From Mycteria americana (lineage: Eukaryota > Chordata > Aves > Ciconiiformes > Ciconiidae), in contig NC_134369.1 in assembly GCF_035582795.1 (NCBI RefSeq), positions 55,118,001-55,182,000 of the forward strand: DNA of 64,000 nt, given 5' to 3'. A program made the position numbers and the translations under genes. The notes under the pieces are model-generated. The model worked only from the letters and a program-made list of their open reading frames with translations. It made no database searches and was not told the DNA's origin. This document shows, piece after piece, positions 35,231-48,440 of this stretch; the stretch's first letter is position 1, and each line of letters starts with the position of its first letter.

Positions 35231-35330
35231 GGACACTGAGTACTTGGAACTGCACCGATGGGGTCGATATTACCAGATGCTCAGTGATCCTATGAGATGC
35301 TGAGTGACTTCTAGTGAAGTCAGCGAGAGG
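35231..35330 (+). repeat. possible ancient L3/CR1-like fragment
   Basis: CTGAGTGACTTCTAGTGAAG followed by TCAGCGAGAGG resembles the 'tgacttcaatggaagtcag' style segment of old amniote LINE tails. Weak support. Confidence 0.25.
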
Positions 35331-38300
35331 CAGTCAGCTCCTGGCTGGCTTGAGCCTTTGCAGAACACAAATTAGGTCCTACCTGCTTCTCTGCACTTTT
35401 GCTGAAAATGCTCGCTCTTTTGTGCTGGCTAGTTATTGCTCCGCTTTATTATTGCTTATGACAAAGTAACAGAGTAATCAAAGTCAGTCTTTTTATAATC
35501 ATATCAGAGTAGTGATTTAGTGGGACATCATATTTTTCTGGGGGTATTTTACAAAGCTTCTTTTAGTCAGCTGGAATGGAAACACACAAAGCAGTGCAGT
35601 CCCAGTATCCTGTTAAAGATCATTGGAACAAATACACAACATCATATATAATCGAGTTGGACAGTTTATTTATTTGGAATAAAATACTGGAGAATTGCTC
35701 CAATTAGAGTGATGTTTGTCCAGACCATCTTTGTTGGACTTGAAAATACTGTGCTCTTCTTGCTGCTCTTTTCTGGGTTTTTCTTTCTCTCCTCGCTCTT
35801 CCTTAATCTCCTGGCTGTCTTGCTTTCACAGCTACTGCAAGCCATGCAATTTAAGAAAAGGCCTACAAATTGGGCTGTTGTGTTTGTTACAATACATCTG
35901 TATTCAAACAAAACAAAAGGCAGTGTTTGAAGATAGACAGAGCCTGCTAACATCACCATGGAGGTCTTTCTGAGGGCCTGGAAACCCTTCTAGTGTAGGG
36001 GGGAAACAGAAGGACGCACACCTTTTTTCTCCACTCTTTATTCACACAGAAAACATCAGGGTTTGAGGTCTGCCTGTGTCTGGCAGTCTCCTTCAGGACA
36101 TGAACATTGTGTGCAAGACCCCAACAGCAAATGGTAGCATGTTCTTGAAACTGAAGACAGGTCTTTAAGAAGGTAACAGTCCATGGAGATGCTGCCCTGC
36201 TGGCAGCCAGTCTAGTCCTTAGCACGCAGACCTGGTTCTTGGTGCCTCTTCCAGATTCCTCCTGCCTGCAGTGCTCGCTTCTGCTGCCAGTTTCCTGGCG
36301 TGTGGCTGTATGAGCTGCAGCTGCAGTGGAGGTCCTCCCTCTGTTTCTCAGTGTGGATTGCAGATTTCAGCCCTGCAGCAAGAGCAATCCCAGAAGTTTC
36401 CTGGGAGGTGCACAAACTCAGGGGCTGGTAGCGTTTGTCAGGAGAGGGCGTAGGCCTGGGAGGTGCCCCACAGGTGCTTCATCCTTCAGGACCTGCCCAT
36501 TCCCATGTAAATCACGGCAGAGTTCAGATTTAATTTTGTTTTCTTCACATAAATCTTACTTAAGTTTAAAGCTTATAGCTAACTCTACCTCTTTCTGCTA
36601 CGCAGAATATGGGATGAACGTAACGTTCCCTAAAACACTGGATGATGTTCTGGAGGGCTGCAAAGACCCATGAGCTGTACAAATAATAACTGTAAACCTC
36701 CTGAGACTCTTGGTAATATTTTAACCAGTCATCCTTCTTCAGGCTAGAGAAAAAAACCTGCCTCACTCTGCGTCTGCACCCATAGCACTAGTATGATTCA
36801 TCACGCTTCCTTTCTTTCTCAGAAGCTGCCTTCACAGCCGTTTGGTCCTCATATGTTCTTTCACAGAACTGAAATGGGCATCTTTTCAGAATTACAGAGC
36901 AAAATGTTCACACCATAATCACAAGATGGAAGAAGTTGGGGTTTTTTCAGGCACTTGGGCATATGCATTTGTTTCCTGCTATGTATTTCCAGCTTCAGTG
37001 GTGGATATGGTACTCACAAAAGGGTTAATGACTTCTCTGCAGTTGCTAGGTAATGCTGTCTTGTCATTGGGACCACTTACTAGTTAGTGACAGCCTTTCT
37101 GATGATGTAATGCTTAAATAGTAATTGTGGAGTGCATTAAATTACCTTTTTATTTTTCTTGTTTCCTTTAGAAAGCTAGGAAATGAAACATAAAAGCCTG
37201 CAGCATTGTGATATTATGGCTGCATGGATAAATCAGCCAAAAGCTAGAAAATACAGAAGCTGAACATTAGTCTAAGGAGACATCTTCAGCTCTGAGAGAG
37301 TGAGCTCTCTTGCTAATGTATTGTAATACAGCTTTTGGTAGAAAGTACTGTTGCCTTATAGTTCTTGGGCCAATGTAGATTGAAATGATGGGTCCAAGTG
37401 ATGGGTCGCTACAATAATAAATAAGGAAATGTCAAACGGGCTATATTGCAGTTAAAAACTCCTTTGCTCACTTTCATTTTTTTTTCTTATTTCTGTTTAA
37501 TTCAGCAATTAGAGCCACTCTCATAAAACAACAAGCACTGTTTGGATTCAAATTACTTTTGGACACAGACCAAACTGCTCGAACCCACATGCAGACTGGG
37601 GCGCAGCCAGAACCCCTGCAGTCAGGTCAGCTCCAGAGGTGCGTTCTTTGGATATCAGATCTGAAGTAATTGCTAATTTGTTCCTAGGTAACAGGAAAAC
37701 ACGGTAGAGTGAATACAACTATTCAATAAACATTTCATTCTCACTTCTGTTCATGTCATTCAGCCAAGTGGTCCAACCCCAGATCCCTCCTTTCCTAGTC
37801 TGGGAAATACCGGAGGAGGGAGCTGAGACTCAGTGGGGTTTTACACCCTTAAAATCCTCAGAGCTTGCAAGAGCCCTTGACCGCAGCTGCGGCACACCCT
37901 ACCTGTGCTTGCTCTCAGCCTCCTGGGACCCTCTCCTCCAACCCCCTGCCATTCCCAGCTTCGAGGGGATCAGGGCTGCTTTGCTGACGCCTGCCCTAAG
38001 GTTGCACAACCCCAAACAAGACTGCTTTAAAGTGAGCACAGCACAGGCTCAGCAAGTGGTCCCAGGTCAGTGTGCCAATGCCTTCTTTCACGTGGCCTTT
38101 TTCTTTTTCTCCACGAATGTCTCAGACCATGAAATAGCATTGGGAGTCTGGGCATTTGGGGCGATTACAAAGAGTCTGACTATCTTTTCATGCAAGCAGG
38201 GCAAATCCACTTGTGGATGCCATGCCCGAGGCAGGATCTTACCCTAGATTAGAAAGCAATCACATAATGGAGAAGTGGGTATTTATATAGCTGGCACCAT

Positions 38301-40899
38301 GCAAATGGAGAGAGAAAGTTATGGATAAACACCAGGTTCTTTTTTTAATCTCTTTGCGTGGTCATTTATGAACCCTTTGGTGACTAGAAGAAACTGCACA
38401 CTCACTCAAACCTAATTGTGCTGAGCTGAGCTGATGTGCCTGGATGTTGCTGAGAGTAGCTGTCTTAACCAGCAACAGTGGCAACCCAGCATCTTTGTAC
38501 TTCCCATTTGTCAAATTAGAAGGTCCTATTTCAGGCTTTCTCTTATGTATACTCCTACAGTGCCACGTTCAGTGGACACAGGAAAGGAGACCAATTGCTC
38601 TCTGAGATGTGTGTGGGATTCAGTGCCAGGAGACAAGAAGAAGTCTGCAGGCTTCAGCACCCAGCTTTTTTATCCCACCGACAAAACTAGCAAGAATAAA
38701 ATATTCGGGCTGAAAGGAAAAGGGAAATAATTGTCTCCTTACGTGAGCCCTTCTCTGTGTTTTGGGTCACACAGTCGTAATAATGGTGGACACTGCATAG
38801 AAAACAATACACAAGATGAGATAATTCCTGTAGTCAGGTTCAGTACAGGTATTATTTACCAGAACTGCAGTGTACAGAGACTGTTTGCAGAGCAAGTCTC
38901 TCCTACGACAGATCATTCAAATGCTTTTGGCAAGTACAGTGACTGCTGATATGAAAAAGCAGTAGTAGGAAAAGAACTGACTACAGATTGTGAACCACTT
39001 TAGATAGATAGATTTTATTATACTAAGTTGAGTTTTAGCCTCTATGTAGGTAGCTATACTATAATAAGGATGGTGAAGTATCACCATAGCTGTGAATGGC
39101 ATTACCAATCACATTTGATTCCATTTGATTAGATAGGAGATTTAATTCTACTTACTCATTCGTCTCATCTTGAAAAATATAATCCTCTTATACAAATACC
39201 TGATTTATAATGCATCATACCAGCTAAGGGACCATGCTCTGTTTTGAAGTTGTCCCGTTTTGCACTCGTGTTTCTCCCCACACAAAGCAAGTGGCTGGTA
39301 AATGCCTGTTGCAGTGCTGAATGGCATCCGCGGGTACCGCTTCCGTCCCGGAGGGCTGACAGACACGTGCATGTCAGGTGAGGTCTGATTTACTGATTTG
39401 CTCATTCCTCCATTTCATCATTAACAGTGGTGCCGTGTCTAATGCATGGGAAGCATTTGAGAGAGTTATAGAAATGTTGAACGCATTAAGGGAAGAAGGT
39501 TTAGCCCCACAAATCAAGGCTTTCAGACATCATCCCAAGACCTCTCATTGTCTTCCACTTAAGTAACAAATTCACAACAAAGACCGATTAGGATGGTAAG
39601 AGATTGCACTACATTGCTACTGAAACTGAACTACCACTTGCGTACTCTTTAAAAATACTTTTCCCTCTAAGGATCAGTGCTCTCCAAAAACATCACTTAC
39701 ACCAACGTACACTCACAACCGCCCTGACTGAGCTTCCTGCCTGCAGTGCCGGCAATCACTACTACCCCTGCCTTCCAGAGAAAGGGCATAGCATACCAGC
39801 AGTCCGCCTGTCCTCTTCCAAGTATAAATCTTGGCACAAAGTGTGCCCCAAAATGATTCACCTGGTCTGTGATGCATCTAACCACAGTCACCCTGAGTAC
39901 CACCTGAAGCAGTCCTGGCAGTGCTGCTCACAGGGACTTGTGTGCAGCTCCTGCGTTTGGGTCTCCACAAGTGAGCAGCATTTCCTCTCCAGTTTCCTTT
40001 GGCTTGAGAGAGGCAGAACATCGTCCTCATGCACTGGCTTTGCTGGAGCAGACTCGGTCTTTGCTTTAGCTAGCACAAGAAATACATAGATCAAAACCAA
40101 ATAGTGGAATAAACATGTATTTCCTAGTGTCCATTTCCCAAGTGTATCTGAGCTTAGGTAAGCATCCATCCAAGATCTTTCCCCACACTTTGTGGATTCT
40201 GCATGGATCCACAAATCTTCTGCCTTCTTGCAATCATTTCCTTTGACCATGGCTTATTCTGTGAGTGACAAGGTCTTAGCTAATATAAAAGCCTTCTCCA
40301 AAGCTTTCTTTTTCTCCTTACATGCACCCTGCCAGGTTAATGAGTTCTAGCACCAACATCTGGCTTCTGTGTTCAGCTACTGGAAGTTTCTGACCTCTGC
40401 TGTGGTCAAAATATCTACCCGGTTTTACCTCCCAGCCAGCCCTTGAAGAGCCCCCTGCGCGGCGGGGTGGGCGTGCAGGGAGCTGTGCGGCAAGCCAGGG
40501 GATCCGTGCCCCTACACACACCCGCGAGTCAGAGACACCCGTGGTTCTGGGCAGAAACGGGAGATTCAGGGACCCGTGAGGAGCTCTGCTCCATCTTCCT
40601 TCACCTAGCACTATCCAAGCCTGATTCTAGACTGGGGATGCATGTTTTGTCCTCCTCCCAGTTCAGAAATGGTTCCCTTCACCAAAACCCTCTTACGGTA
40701 GCTTTGCCTGCAGGATCGGGCCCCTGACAAGTTATTTCTATTCCATACATGAGCTGGGGCACTCTCATCAAATGACTGCAAAGATTTGTTTCTGCCTCTC
40801 CCCTCCTCAATAAATCTGCAATTTGGGAAGCAGATTTCATTTTGCTGATTCTGTCCGACTGTTTATTATGCTGGATTTCTAAGGCACTTATGCTTGGCT
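35331..40899. other. intergenic, nothing recognised
   Basis: No known gene. The longest ATG-started frame outside the CpG islands is 37753-38247 (+, 164 codons); it has no recognised domain, no splice context and no repeat match, and is probably chance. Remaining frames are shorter. Confidence 0.45.
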
Positions 40900-41170
40900 C
40901 GGTGATTCCTCAGAAAGGGAACGGTGCCTATTGTAGTTAACCCTGTAAAATGTCTAATGAATAATTAAATAGCATGTTGTCTGTAATTCAGCTTTGTCAG
41001 TTTGGTCAGTCAATTGCTGGTTGCTGCTCCTATCAGACAAAAACCTTGCTGTGAAGCTTGTTTAAAATTCAGCATTTGCTAATTAGCATTGTTCCGAATG
41101 TAATTCAAAGTGCCACTTCTTCAGGCAATTCAAGAGAGCAATGTAGAACTTCAGTGTCTCTATGGAGACC
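40900..41170. promoter_or_regulatory. possible conserved non-coding element
   Basis: A homeodomain-motif-rich stretch (AATAATTAAATAG near 40961, GCTAATTAGCATT near 41079) ends in a near-palindromic GTCTCTATGGAGAC (41156-41169) that resembles an RFX X-box. Such composition is typical of developmental enhancers, but conservation cannot be tested here. Confidence 0.2.
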
Positions 41171-43520
41171 ATCTATAATTTAAAAGACAGAAACAACAGT
41201 TTAATGCCTTGTAATACTTAAAAAAATCACCAGTAGCTCCTTCCAAAATACCCCCAAAATACAAATAGAAAAAGGATTGTGCCCTACTAGTATACAAAGC
41301 CAATTTGTTGAAGATTGCTGAATTGTGATAGAGATGATTCAGTGAAACTAGTTGAGGGCTAAGTTAAAGCACCAGGATAAGTCTCAGGGGTTTAAATTAA
41401 ATACTGAATAAATATTTAAAATGCAAAAGATCAAATCGTTAGGCACATGTGCCAGCTGTAGGAAGGTAAAAGCATTTTGTTGGATTTATGTACAGAAAGA
41501 CCAAGAAATGAATTCAACAGCCCTGCTAACCATCTGGCTCGCAGGACCGTAAGCCATGACTGATCTTGATTTCCAGGGCAGAAACGAAGAGGGTTTGATC
41601 ACCCACACCGGGCACCTTGCCTCCAGCAACGCCTTATATCCGACGCTTCAGAGAAAAACAACATTGGGCATGACAGAAAGACAGGGTCTCCTGTAAATAA
41701 CCAGCAACCACACAGGCAAGCTCTGATGAATGAGTAATGCAAGATGTATGTACAAAGCTGTACCTCCTCCTGTACAGAAGTATTACGGCTGATCAAAACC
41801 CAGTGCTGAAGCTGGTGGTGCTGCAGCACATCAGGGAGAGCAGAACTGACTGCCTGCAGCAGGGCACCGGATAAACACAGCTCCTGGGGCTCTTCAGGCT
41901 TGCAGACAGCTCACCGACACCTTGGAACCTCTAAAATCATGGACGGAGAACAGTGCTGGGGATGATGTGGGGAAAATATGCAGACGGCAAAAGCCTTGTT
42001 CCCTACAGCCAAGGAGCAGAGTAAAGGCGAAGGCTGATGAGGGAGCAGAGGAGGTCCCAGCAGCCGTGAAAGAGCCCTGTCCTGGTCCAGACCTCCACTT
42101 TGCACCTGGCAGCTTTGGGGAGCTGCCTGGTCCGGTGGCATGTCATGAAATCAGCAGGGAGGGTGGGAAAGGGAAACCAGGAAAGGAGGAAGAGACAGGA
42201 GAGAGACGGGGTGGGGAGGGTGCTGAGCACAGCCCATCTCAAAGTTGGGTCTGAGGCACCAGATATGAGGGGGGATAAGCCCCGTCGCATGATGGATGGG
42301 GAAGACACAGCACCTGGCAAGGCCCAGCGCTGTACCAGGCAGGCTTTGGGAACAAAATGCTGTGTGCCCTGAATTTTGCAGGTAAAGGGGAATGCGACGA
42401 GTACAAATCTCACCATGCAACCTGCGGGAAGAGGTAGGTTAAAAGGTAGGCTACTCTGCCTGAAAAGAGTAAGCAGAAGCTAAGGAAAACTTCTAAAACC
42501 GAGGTCTTTATTGCTCAAATTTCTCTATACCTTTTCAAGGTTGCCTTGCATTTGAGAGCTTCTGCTCTCCTAGTGTGAAATATCCTAAAATAAATAACGC
42601 TATCTTCTCCAATGGTGCGTTATAATCAGAGTAGGAGTTTTTAAAAAGCCAAGCGGAAATGTGTGGTCTAATTTCTAGCTGAGCTGATCAGAGATCAGTT
42701 TTCTTACATCCTTAAAGGTATTTTAATGTAGTAGGATTTCTTATTATACCTTGTTAGATCACAGGAAATATTTACTACTCAAAATTGTTCAGGAATACAT
42801 TTTACCTTATTCATTGTCTTATTTCCTTTGCCCCTTCAGCAATAATGTTCATTAGTGTCTGTAAAAATAGACATTTAATGAGATGTTTACTTCATTTAAT
42901 TAAAGTCTAATATTTTCTGCCTGGAGTACAATATCTACTTAGTGCTTTTTTTCTACATTAGATACATGTTAACTACATAACTGGATATTAACAGTGAACA
43001 GGGATTTTGTTCTTTAATACTAATAAGTTTACTTTTTTCCTTATTCACTCACTGTTCCAGCTGATGTCAATGGAAGGACACATAGGGGAAAAGTGTGATC
43101 AGACAACTCAATGCACTTCATATTTCATGTGCAGCAGTATTTTGCTTGAAGAAACAAATGCTTTTTGTGCACCAGCTTTAGTTTTTAGATGGCTTATGTG
43201 ATTTCTTGTCTTGCAACATCTTCATTTGGAGCACTAGGGTATATGCAGCCATGGGATGAAAGAAATGCTTTGGTCATGGCAGTTTTCACAAGTCCTACTT
43301 GGCATATGATTAGGGATGGCTCACTCCGCTGCTGCCCTCGCCAGCTCGATGCTCTGCTCACTCGCTTTTGTCTCCTTTTTCCCCTTTATTTCCTTGCTGC
43401 CCCAATATGTACTCTTGCTATATGTGACTAGTTATCAGAGCCTTCAGCGATCATCTTTGCAGAAGCCTCCAGCGTGCACTGAAATCCCGCTCCTTCCAGG
43501 TGGTAGGGTGCTGGTCCAAC
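41171..43520. other. intergenic, nothing recognised
   Basis: 41.9-42.4 kb is moderately GC-rich with frames open on both strands, none protein-like. No repeat family identified. Confidence 0.45.
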
Positions 43521-43564
43521 CCATGAGCTGTATACGCTACACCCATGAGCTGTATATGCTATAC
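43521..43564 (+). repeat. 22-bp tandem duplication
   Basis: CCATGAGCTGTATACGCTAC plus two bases is repeated directly (43521-43542 and 43543-43564) with two C-to-T differences in the second copy, both consistent with CpG or simple transition decay. A local slippage event. Confidence 0.85.
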
Positions 43565-45499
43565 ATGTGTCTGCAAGAGCATATATAGGGTGCAGTTCTG
43601 CAATCAAATGTCCCTCTGCCCCAGCAAAGGTTAAACCAATGGTCCATGGCTGCAAAACCATAGGTTTGAGTCTTGCATCACAACTGTTTGTGAGTTAAAG
43701 AGGGTGAATAGCTGGAAGCTCCATACCTCTTTCTCCCTACAAAACAAGCATGTGTATCGGGGCACAGCCGGTCACGCCAAGCCATAGAGTTGGATCAAGC
43801 CAGCTGGATTTTGGCAAAAGCCTTACTCCCAACTATCAGTCTTGCTTAATTAGCCAACATTTAGCCTGAAATTACGCCTCATTGACACAGCCATATTCCT
43901 GTTGAACTTCTTTCTTTCCTGGTGGATCAGCATTACTTGACTGCCAAAAAAAAAAAAAGCAAAGAAATAGCCAATCAAAAATGATACCTCCTTCCACCCC
44001 CAGCTCCAGTGAGGGAGTGTTTCGTGGATCAACACAGCTGGAGTCAGCTGGAGTTTGTACCACAAAGGCATCCTGCCTGGAGCTGAAGAGGCCCCACCTC
44101 TCTAATCAGATGTATGTCCATTTTAAAAACAAAAAATTAGGCTCCCCCTTCATTCTGTTTACTTTCCTTTCTGTCTGCTGGTGTAAATAGATACAGGACA
44201 TATCTTAAGAGTCTGTGTGATGCCTTCTGACCCACTGGATTGCACTTCAGATATCTGCTTCAGGCCTCTTTCAGTATCATGTCTCTTCCACTTCAGACTA
44301 GGTCAGCTATTATTGTGTTAAGAATATTAGAAGTGTTTTTAAAAATGTAGTCAATTAAAACCTTCCATTTCTTATGTGTCTCTTCTTCCTTCCCAATGAG
44401 ATTGTTTGGGCAATACATCATAAAAAACGCCTCGCTACAGTGATGTATGGCACTAATCTATCATGCGAGCACTATCTTTTTGGTGATATATTAGAACAAT
44501 GCATCATTAAAACATCGTTGATGTAGATATATATTACTCAGCTACTGACTGGCTAGCAACAATATATATATGGGGACTTAGATGGGTTTAATGTATTAAA
44601 TCAAAAGTGCATGGATTTGAATCTAAAATAATAATAGCCAAATGCTGTTAAGAATGGTGTGAAGTCGTATATTAATAGGTATAATGAGAGCCTCCGCAAG
44701 ACATTTCAATTAAAAAAAAAAATGCTGTTTTAATGAAGTGGTGGAAGCTGCCCTTCTGCCACCCACATTGTTCTCCTGTTCCAGAATGGGCCAGAAAGGA
44801 AAGAAAAAGGCAGAATGAAAAGATACAGGGCAATAGTCCAAAGGCATCACTGCCTCCCACGGCTTTGATGGGAAATAGGAAAAATAATAAAAGCAAGTGG
44901 AAATTTAAATGGAGGAAAGCAGTACCATTCTTTTAGGATTTGCTGACAGCTTTGGGTCTTTTTAATATCCCTGACTTTGAAGTTAAAACAGGGTCTCTGA
45001 TCTTTAATAAACTGAAGTGAGGTGGACCATGGGTGTGGGCACTAATAAAAAGAATGAATGGGAAGCATGACTGTATGTGATTCATTAGTGTCTAGCAAAT
45101 TATGTGCCTTTGTCCTGGAGCATTTGTTAAATTCCCTGTCTTTTTCTAGAATGATTCCTTTTGCCCAAATGAAAATATGGGGTCACATCTGTTGAGGAAA
45201 AACCGTGTTGACAGAGCCCTTCGCAGGCTATTTCCACTTGTGCCAGAATATAAGATGCACCTGCAGTTTCTGGACGTTGTCGGCTCTTCCTGACCCTCAT
45301 CTTTTGGGAATATTCAGGAAATGCTCAGGGCGTCGGGGAGAGGCCGTTGTGTTCTTCTATATGGGTCCTTTTTGCCTCCAAATGCAAGCTAAAGGCAGAA
45401 GCTATGTTACAAACGTCTGCCTGCTCTGGTTCCTTTGGGTGGATGTTTTTGTTTTTGTAGGGATTCGCAATGACCTGAAAGCTAACTTTTTTTTTTAAT
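43565..45499. other. intergenic, nothing recognised
   Basis: AT-rich; 44400-44730 is especially rich in TAAT/ATTA words and could be a regulatory element, but nothing more specific is visible. Confidence 0.45.
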
Positions 45500-45720
45500 C
45501 ATCTGCTCTTCATTTTACATGCTAAGAACACTCTACATGGTTAATAATTTAATCTCATAACCCACCTAGGAACCATAGAAAAATTAACTAATTTTTCAGA
45601 AGCTTATTACAGCAAAGTATAAGAACTGCTTTATCCACGCTCAAGGAGCATATTGGTGTCAGAGCTGGGATTGCGGTCAGTAAGCTCCTTCCACGTTTTC
45701 CTAGACTTTAAACCATATTT
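45500..45720 (-). mobile_element. MIR-like SINE fragment
   Basis: The minus strand reads like a decayed MIR 3' half: CCTAGGTGGGTTATGAGATT, then a 'taaattattaacc' phrase. On + an 'agagctgggattgcggtcag' phrase follows in the expected place. Diverged and old. Confidence 0.45.
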
Positions 45721-47879
45721 ACTTTCCAGAACTTCCAGCGGTCCTTCACATTTGTTAAGCATTTTTTATCGGTCTGATTTCTTATATTACCGCGTTACTA
45801 GCTTAACCAAACTTTCAGGCCCACTATCATAGCGCAGCAGATTCAGCTCAGTAATATACAATATAAATCACTTATTCCCAAATTATCTTTATTCCTAAAG
45901 AGCAAAGTGGATGATTTTCCCACAAAGAAGCATTCTGTGGACAGGGTTTGGAAAGGATAATCCAAACTCCAGAGTAATCTCTAAGGTGCAGATGTACCCT
46001 GGTCTGCAAAATGAGAAAGCTACTTACTAATATTAGACTGAAATCAGGATATGTCGTGGTTCAGTGATGAAACTGCAAATTGTTCGGCTATATTAACCAA
46101 AGGAGAGAGACACGGGAGCAGGGAGCAGCAAGTTCAGCAGCACGGGGAAACCACTTGGTAGCGTTTTGTAATGATGGGGGAGGGAGGGATTGTGTTTCCA
46201 ACGCCCGGGGAATCATTTTCCACACAAAGACCTTTCCCTGTGTACAGCCTTGAGTACATCCTGCACTCCACCAAGGCATTAAGTATTGCCAGGCATTGGG
46301 TCATCACATGCCCTATAACTTCCAATAATTAATTTCCCTTTCCACTGAAAGAATATGTTACATCAATGAATATCACTGACACAGTGAGGTGGCAGCAAAT
46401 GTCCTGGTTCTGCTGTTAGTAATGCAACGTAGGACACAGACGGAAAATAAACAGCCTAGTAGTTTAAAGGTATTGTCTGGGAACATGATGGGGGTGTAAA
46501 AATTCAGTAGTACAGGGCACCACAAACTCATCTGTTCTTTTTGCAGTTCGGGCCATATTTTTTCTTGTGGCTTTCAGCAAGTCCCTCAGGTTTTCTGAGC
46601 CCAGTCTGTAAAATCAGCTTTGCAGTCTTTTGTCATGTCCCGCATAAGGGAGCATTAAAGATTGATTCATTCTTGTTTGAAAATTGCTGTGAAGATGAAA
46701 ACTGCAGTATAAATTCTGCCTATTGTTCCAGTGGCCTCCTGATTTCAAAGGCTGCTAGGGTTAAAATGGTAGGAGGCTGATTTAAGTGGAAATCAAGACG
46801 TGGTGTGGCTGATGCAGGAGTCAGACAGAACATGTTCACCAGCAGCAGCCTAAATGGGAACGATGCACGGAGAGATGATACATAAAGTTCTTCAATACCA
46901 TAAAGTTGCACATAAAAAATCCTCATTATTGCCTTTTGCACTCTAGCCACTGTTCCTACAACTCTATTGGGCTCTGGCGGTAGTGAGAAACACGTTAATG
47001 AAACAGAAGAGTATCTGGACCGACTGGGAAGGATACGGGGTCAGGTTGTATGATGAGATGCGCAGACATCCTTTGGAGTTTGCCAAGAGTGAGACAATAA
47101 TATGCACGCTTAGAATAAAACCCCTGCCTTCTCAAGCAGATAGCAAAACATCAGAGGGGCAAAGAGGTGGGAAGAGAAGCTCACGCTGTGACACACAGTG
47201 GCTCTGTCAGAGTGCATGAAAGGAGCTGGCAAATGCTCCGTCAACGCCTTTCATAAAACCTGTCAAGGTAAGAAAAGAGGTGAATACCAAAGCAATGGAT
47301 ACCAGTGTGTCTGTCTCAGCTAGAGCCAGAGCGCAAACCCATGAATCCACCCCACAAGGATGGCACAGCTGCTCGTTGCTGCGGACGGGAAAGCCGGTGC
47401 AGGAAAGAGTCCAGAAACTTTCACTCAGATTTTCTCTTTAAGAAATGGAACAGTGAAATTAACAGGGTTAATTAATAACCTTGAAAATTCATCATTAATT
47501 AAAAAGCAGCACTGACTCATTGAAGTCCAGGCGTATTGGGCACTCACAGCGTGGATGATGATGCTTGAGATGGAGTCCTCGTCTCACCTAATTGAACGCG
47601 CTGCGGATCTGGACAGCCGCCACGACAGCACCAAAAGGGGCTTAGGAACAGGAAGGGCTCCGAGTGGCATGCTTGCCACCATCACCTGTAAGAGAGCTGA
47701 AAGCCACCGGGAGAGCTGGGGCGGCCTGAAAGCAGGAGCTGCGTTTGGGAGCTGACCTGAAACCCAGTGAAGTCTGTGGAAAGATCCCCATACATAAAGC
47801 AAAAGATGCTCTAACTCATGTGTTACAGTGTTATTACCACCACTTCTCTGCATCACGGCTGTGTCTGTTGAAGTAACCC
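45721..47879. other. intergenic with an HNF1-like site
   Basis: No gene recognised. GGTTAATTAATAACC at 47466-47480 has both half-sites of an HNF1-type element (GTTAAT, AATAAC), with two differences from the usual core. Only a motif match. Confidence 0.4.
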
Positions 47880-48010
47880 CTGACAGGACCCATTGCTCTA
47901 GGTGCTGTACATACCTGTGATCCAGCCTGGCCCACAGCTCAGGGCTGGACTCGGCCCTGTCTAGCAGCCTGGGGCTCTGTCAGCCCTGAGGCCCAGAGTA
48001 AGATGGAAAC
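47880..48010 (+). mobile_element. ancient amniote repeat fragment (MIR/L3-like)
   Basis: CATTGCTCTAGGTGCTGTAC matches the common 'cattgtgctaggtgctgtac' segment of old amniote interspersed repeats. Short and diverged. Confidence 0.45.
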
Positions 48011-48239
48011 AACATACAAGCACGTGGAAAAATGCCATCCAAAAGGTGAGAAGCTGCAAATGATTCAGTACATTACTTTACTTTGCGGTTTCCTGGCGAG
48101 TCCAGGCTGCCGTGCAATGACTCGGTGTACGGGAGCAGCCTTCCCAGCGTACACGGGAGCAAAGCGGTGCAGGACGGTCTTGTAACCTACCAAGGGGCCA
48201 CTGCGCTCCCGCAACAGCCCTTTCCCTCCACACGTTTAG

Positions 48240-48440
48240 AGGACCAATAATAATTAATTAAAACATTGCCCTTCTACAGTGCCTTTCAGTCATGGCATTT
48301 TATAAGCATTACCAAACAAAGCTTCCCAACCCCACTGGGAGGTAAAGGTGATTGCTGTCCACGTTTTATGGCTAGATAAGCAAAGGCCTGGGGATATGAA
48401 AGGCTGAATTGCTCCCAGCCTTGCCCAAGTGGGCAAGGGG
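48240..48440 (-). mobile_element. MIR-like SINE fragment
   Basis: Read on the minus strand, the order is CTTGGGCAAGG, a 'cagcctttcatatccccagg' phrase, CTAGCCATAAAACGTGGACA, 'acctttacctcccagtgggg', 'aatgcttataaaatgcc' and 'gaaaggcactgtagaag'. This follows the MIR 3' half (cagtttcctcatctgtaaaatgggg...acctacctcatagggtt...aaagcgctt...cagtgcctggcac). Clear but old. Confidence 0.6.

Noticed and set aside
37753-38247. 164-codon ATG-started + frame
   Set aside because: The longest such frame outside GC islands, but no domain, no promoter or splice context, and within chance expectation for 64 kb. Only a conservation test could revive it.
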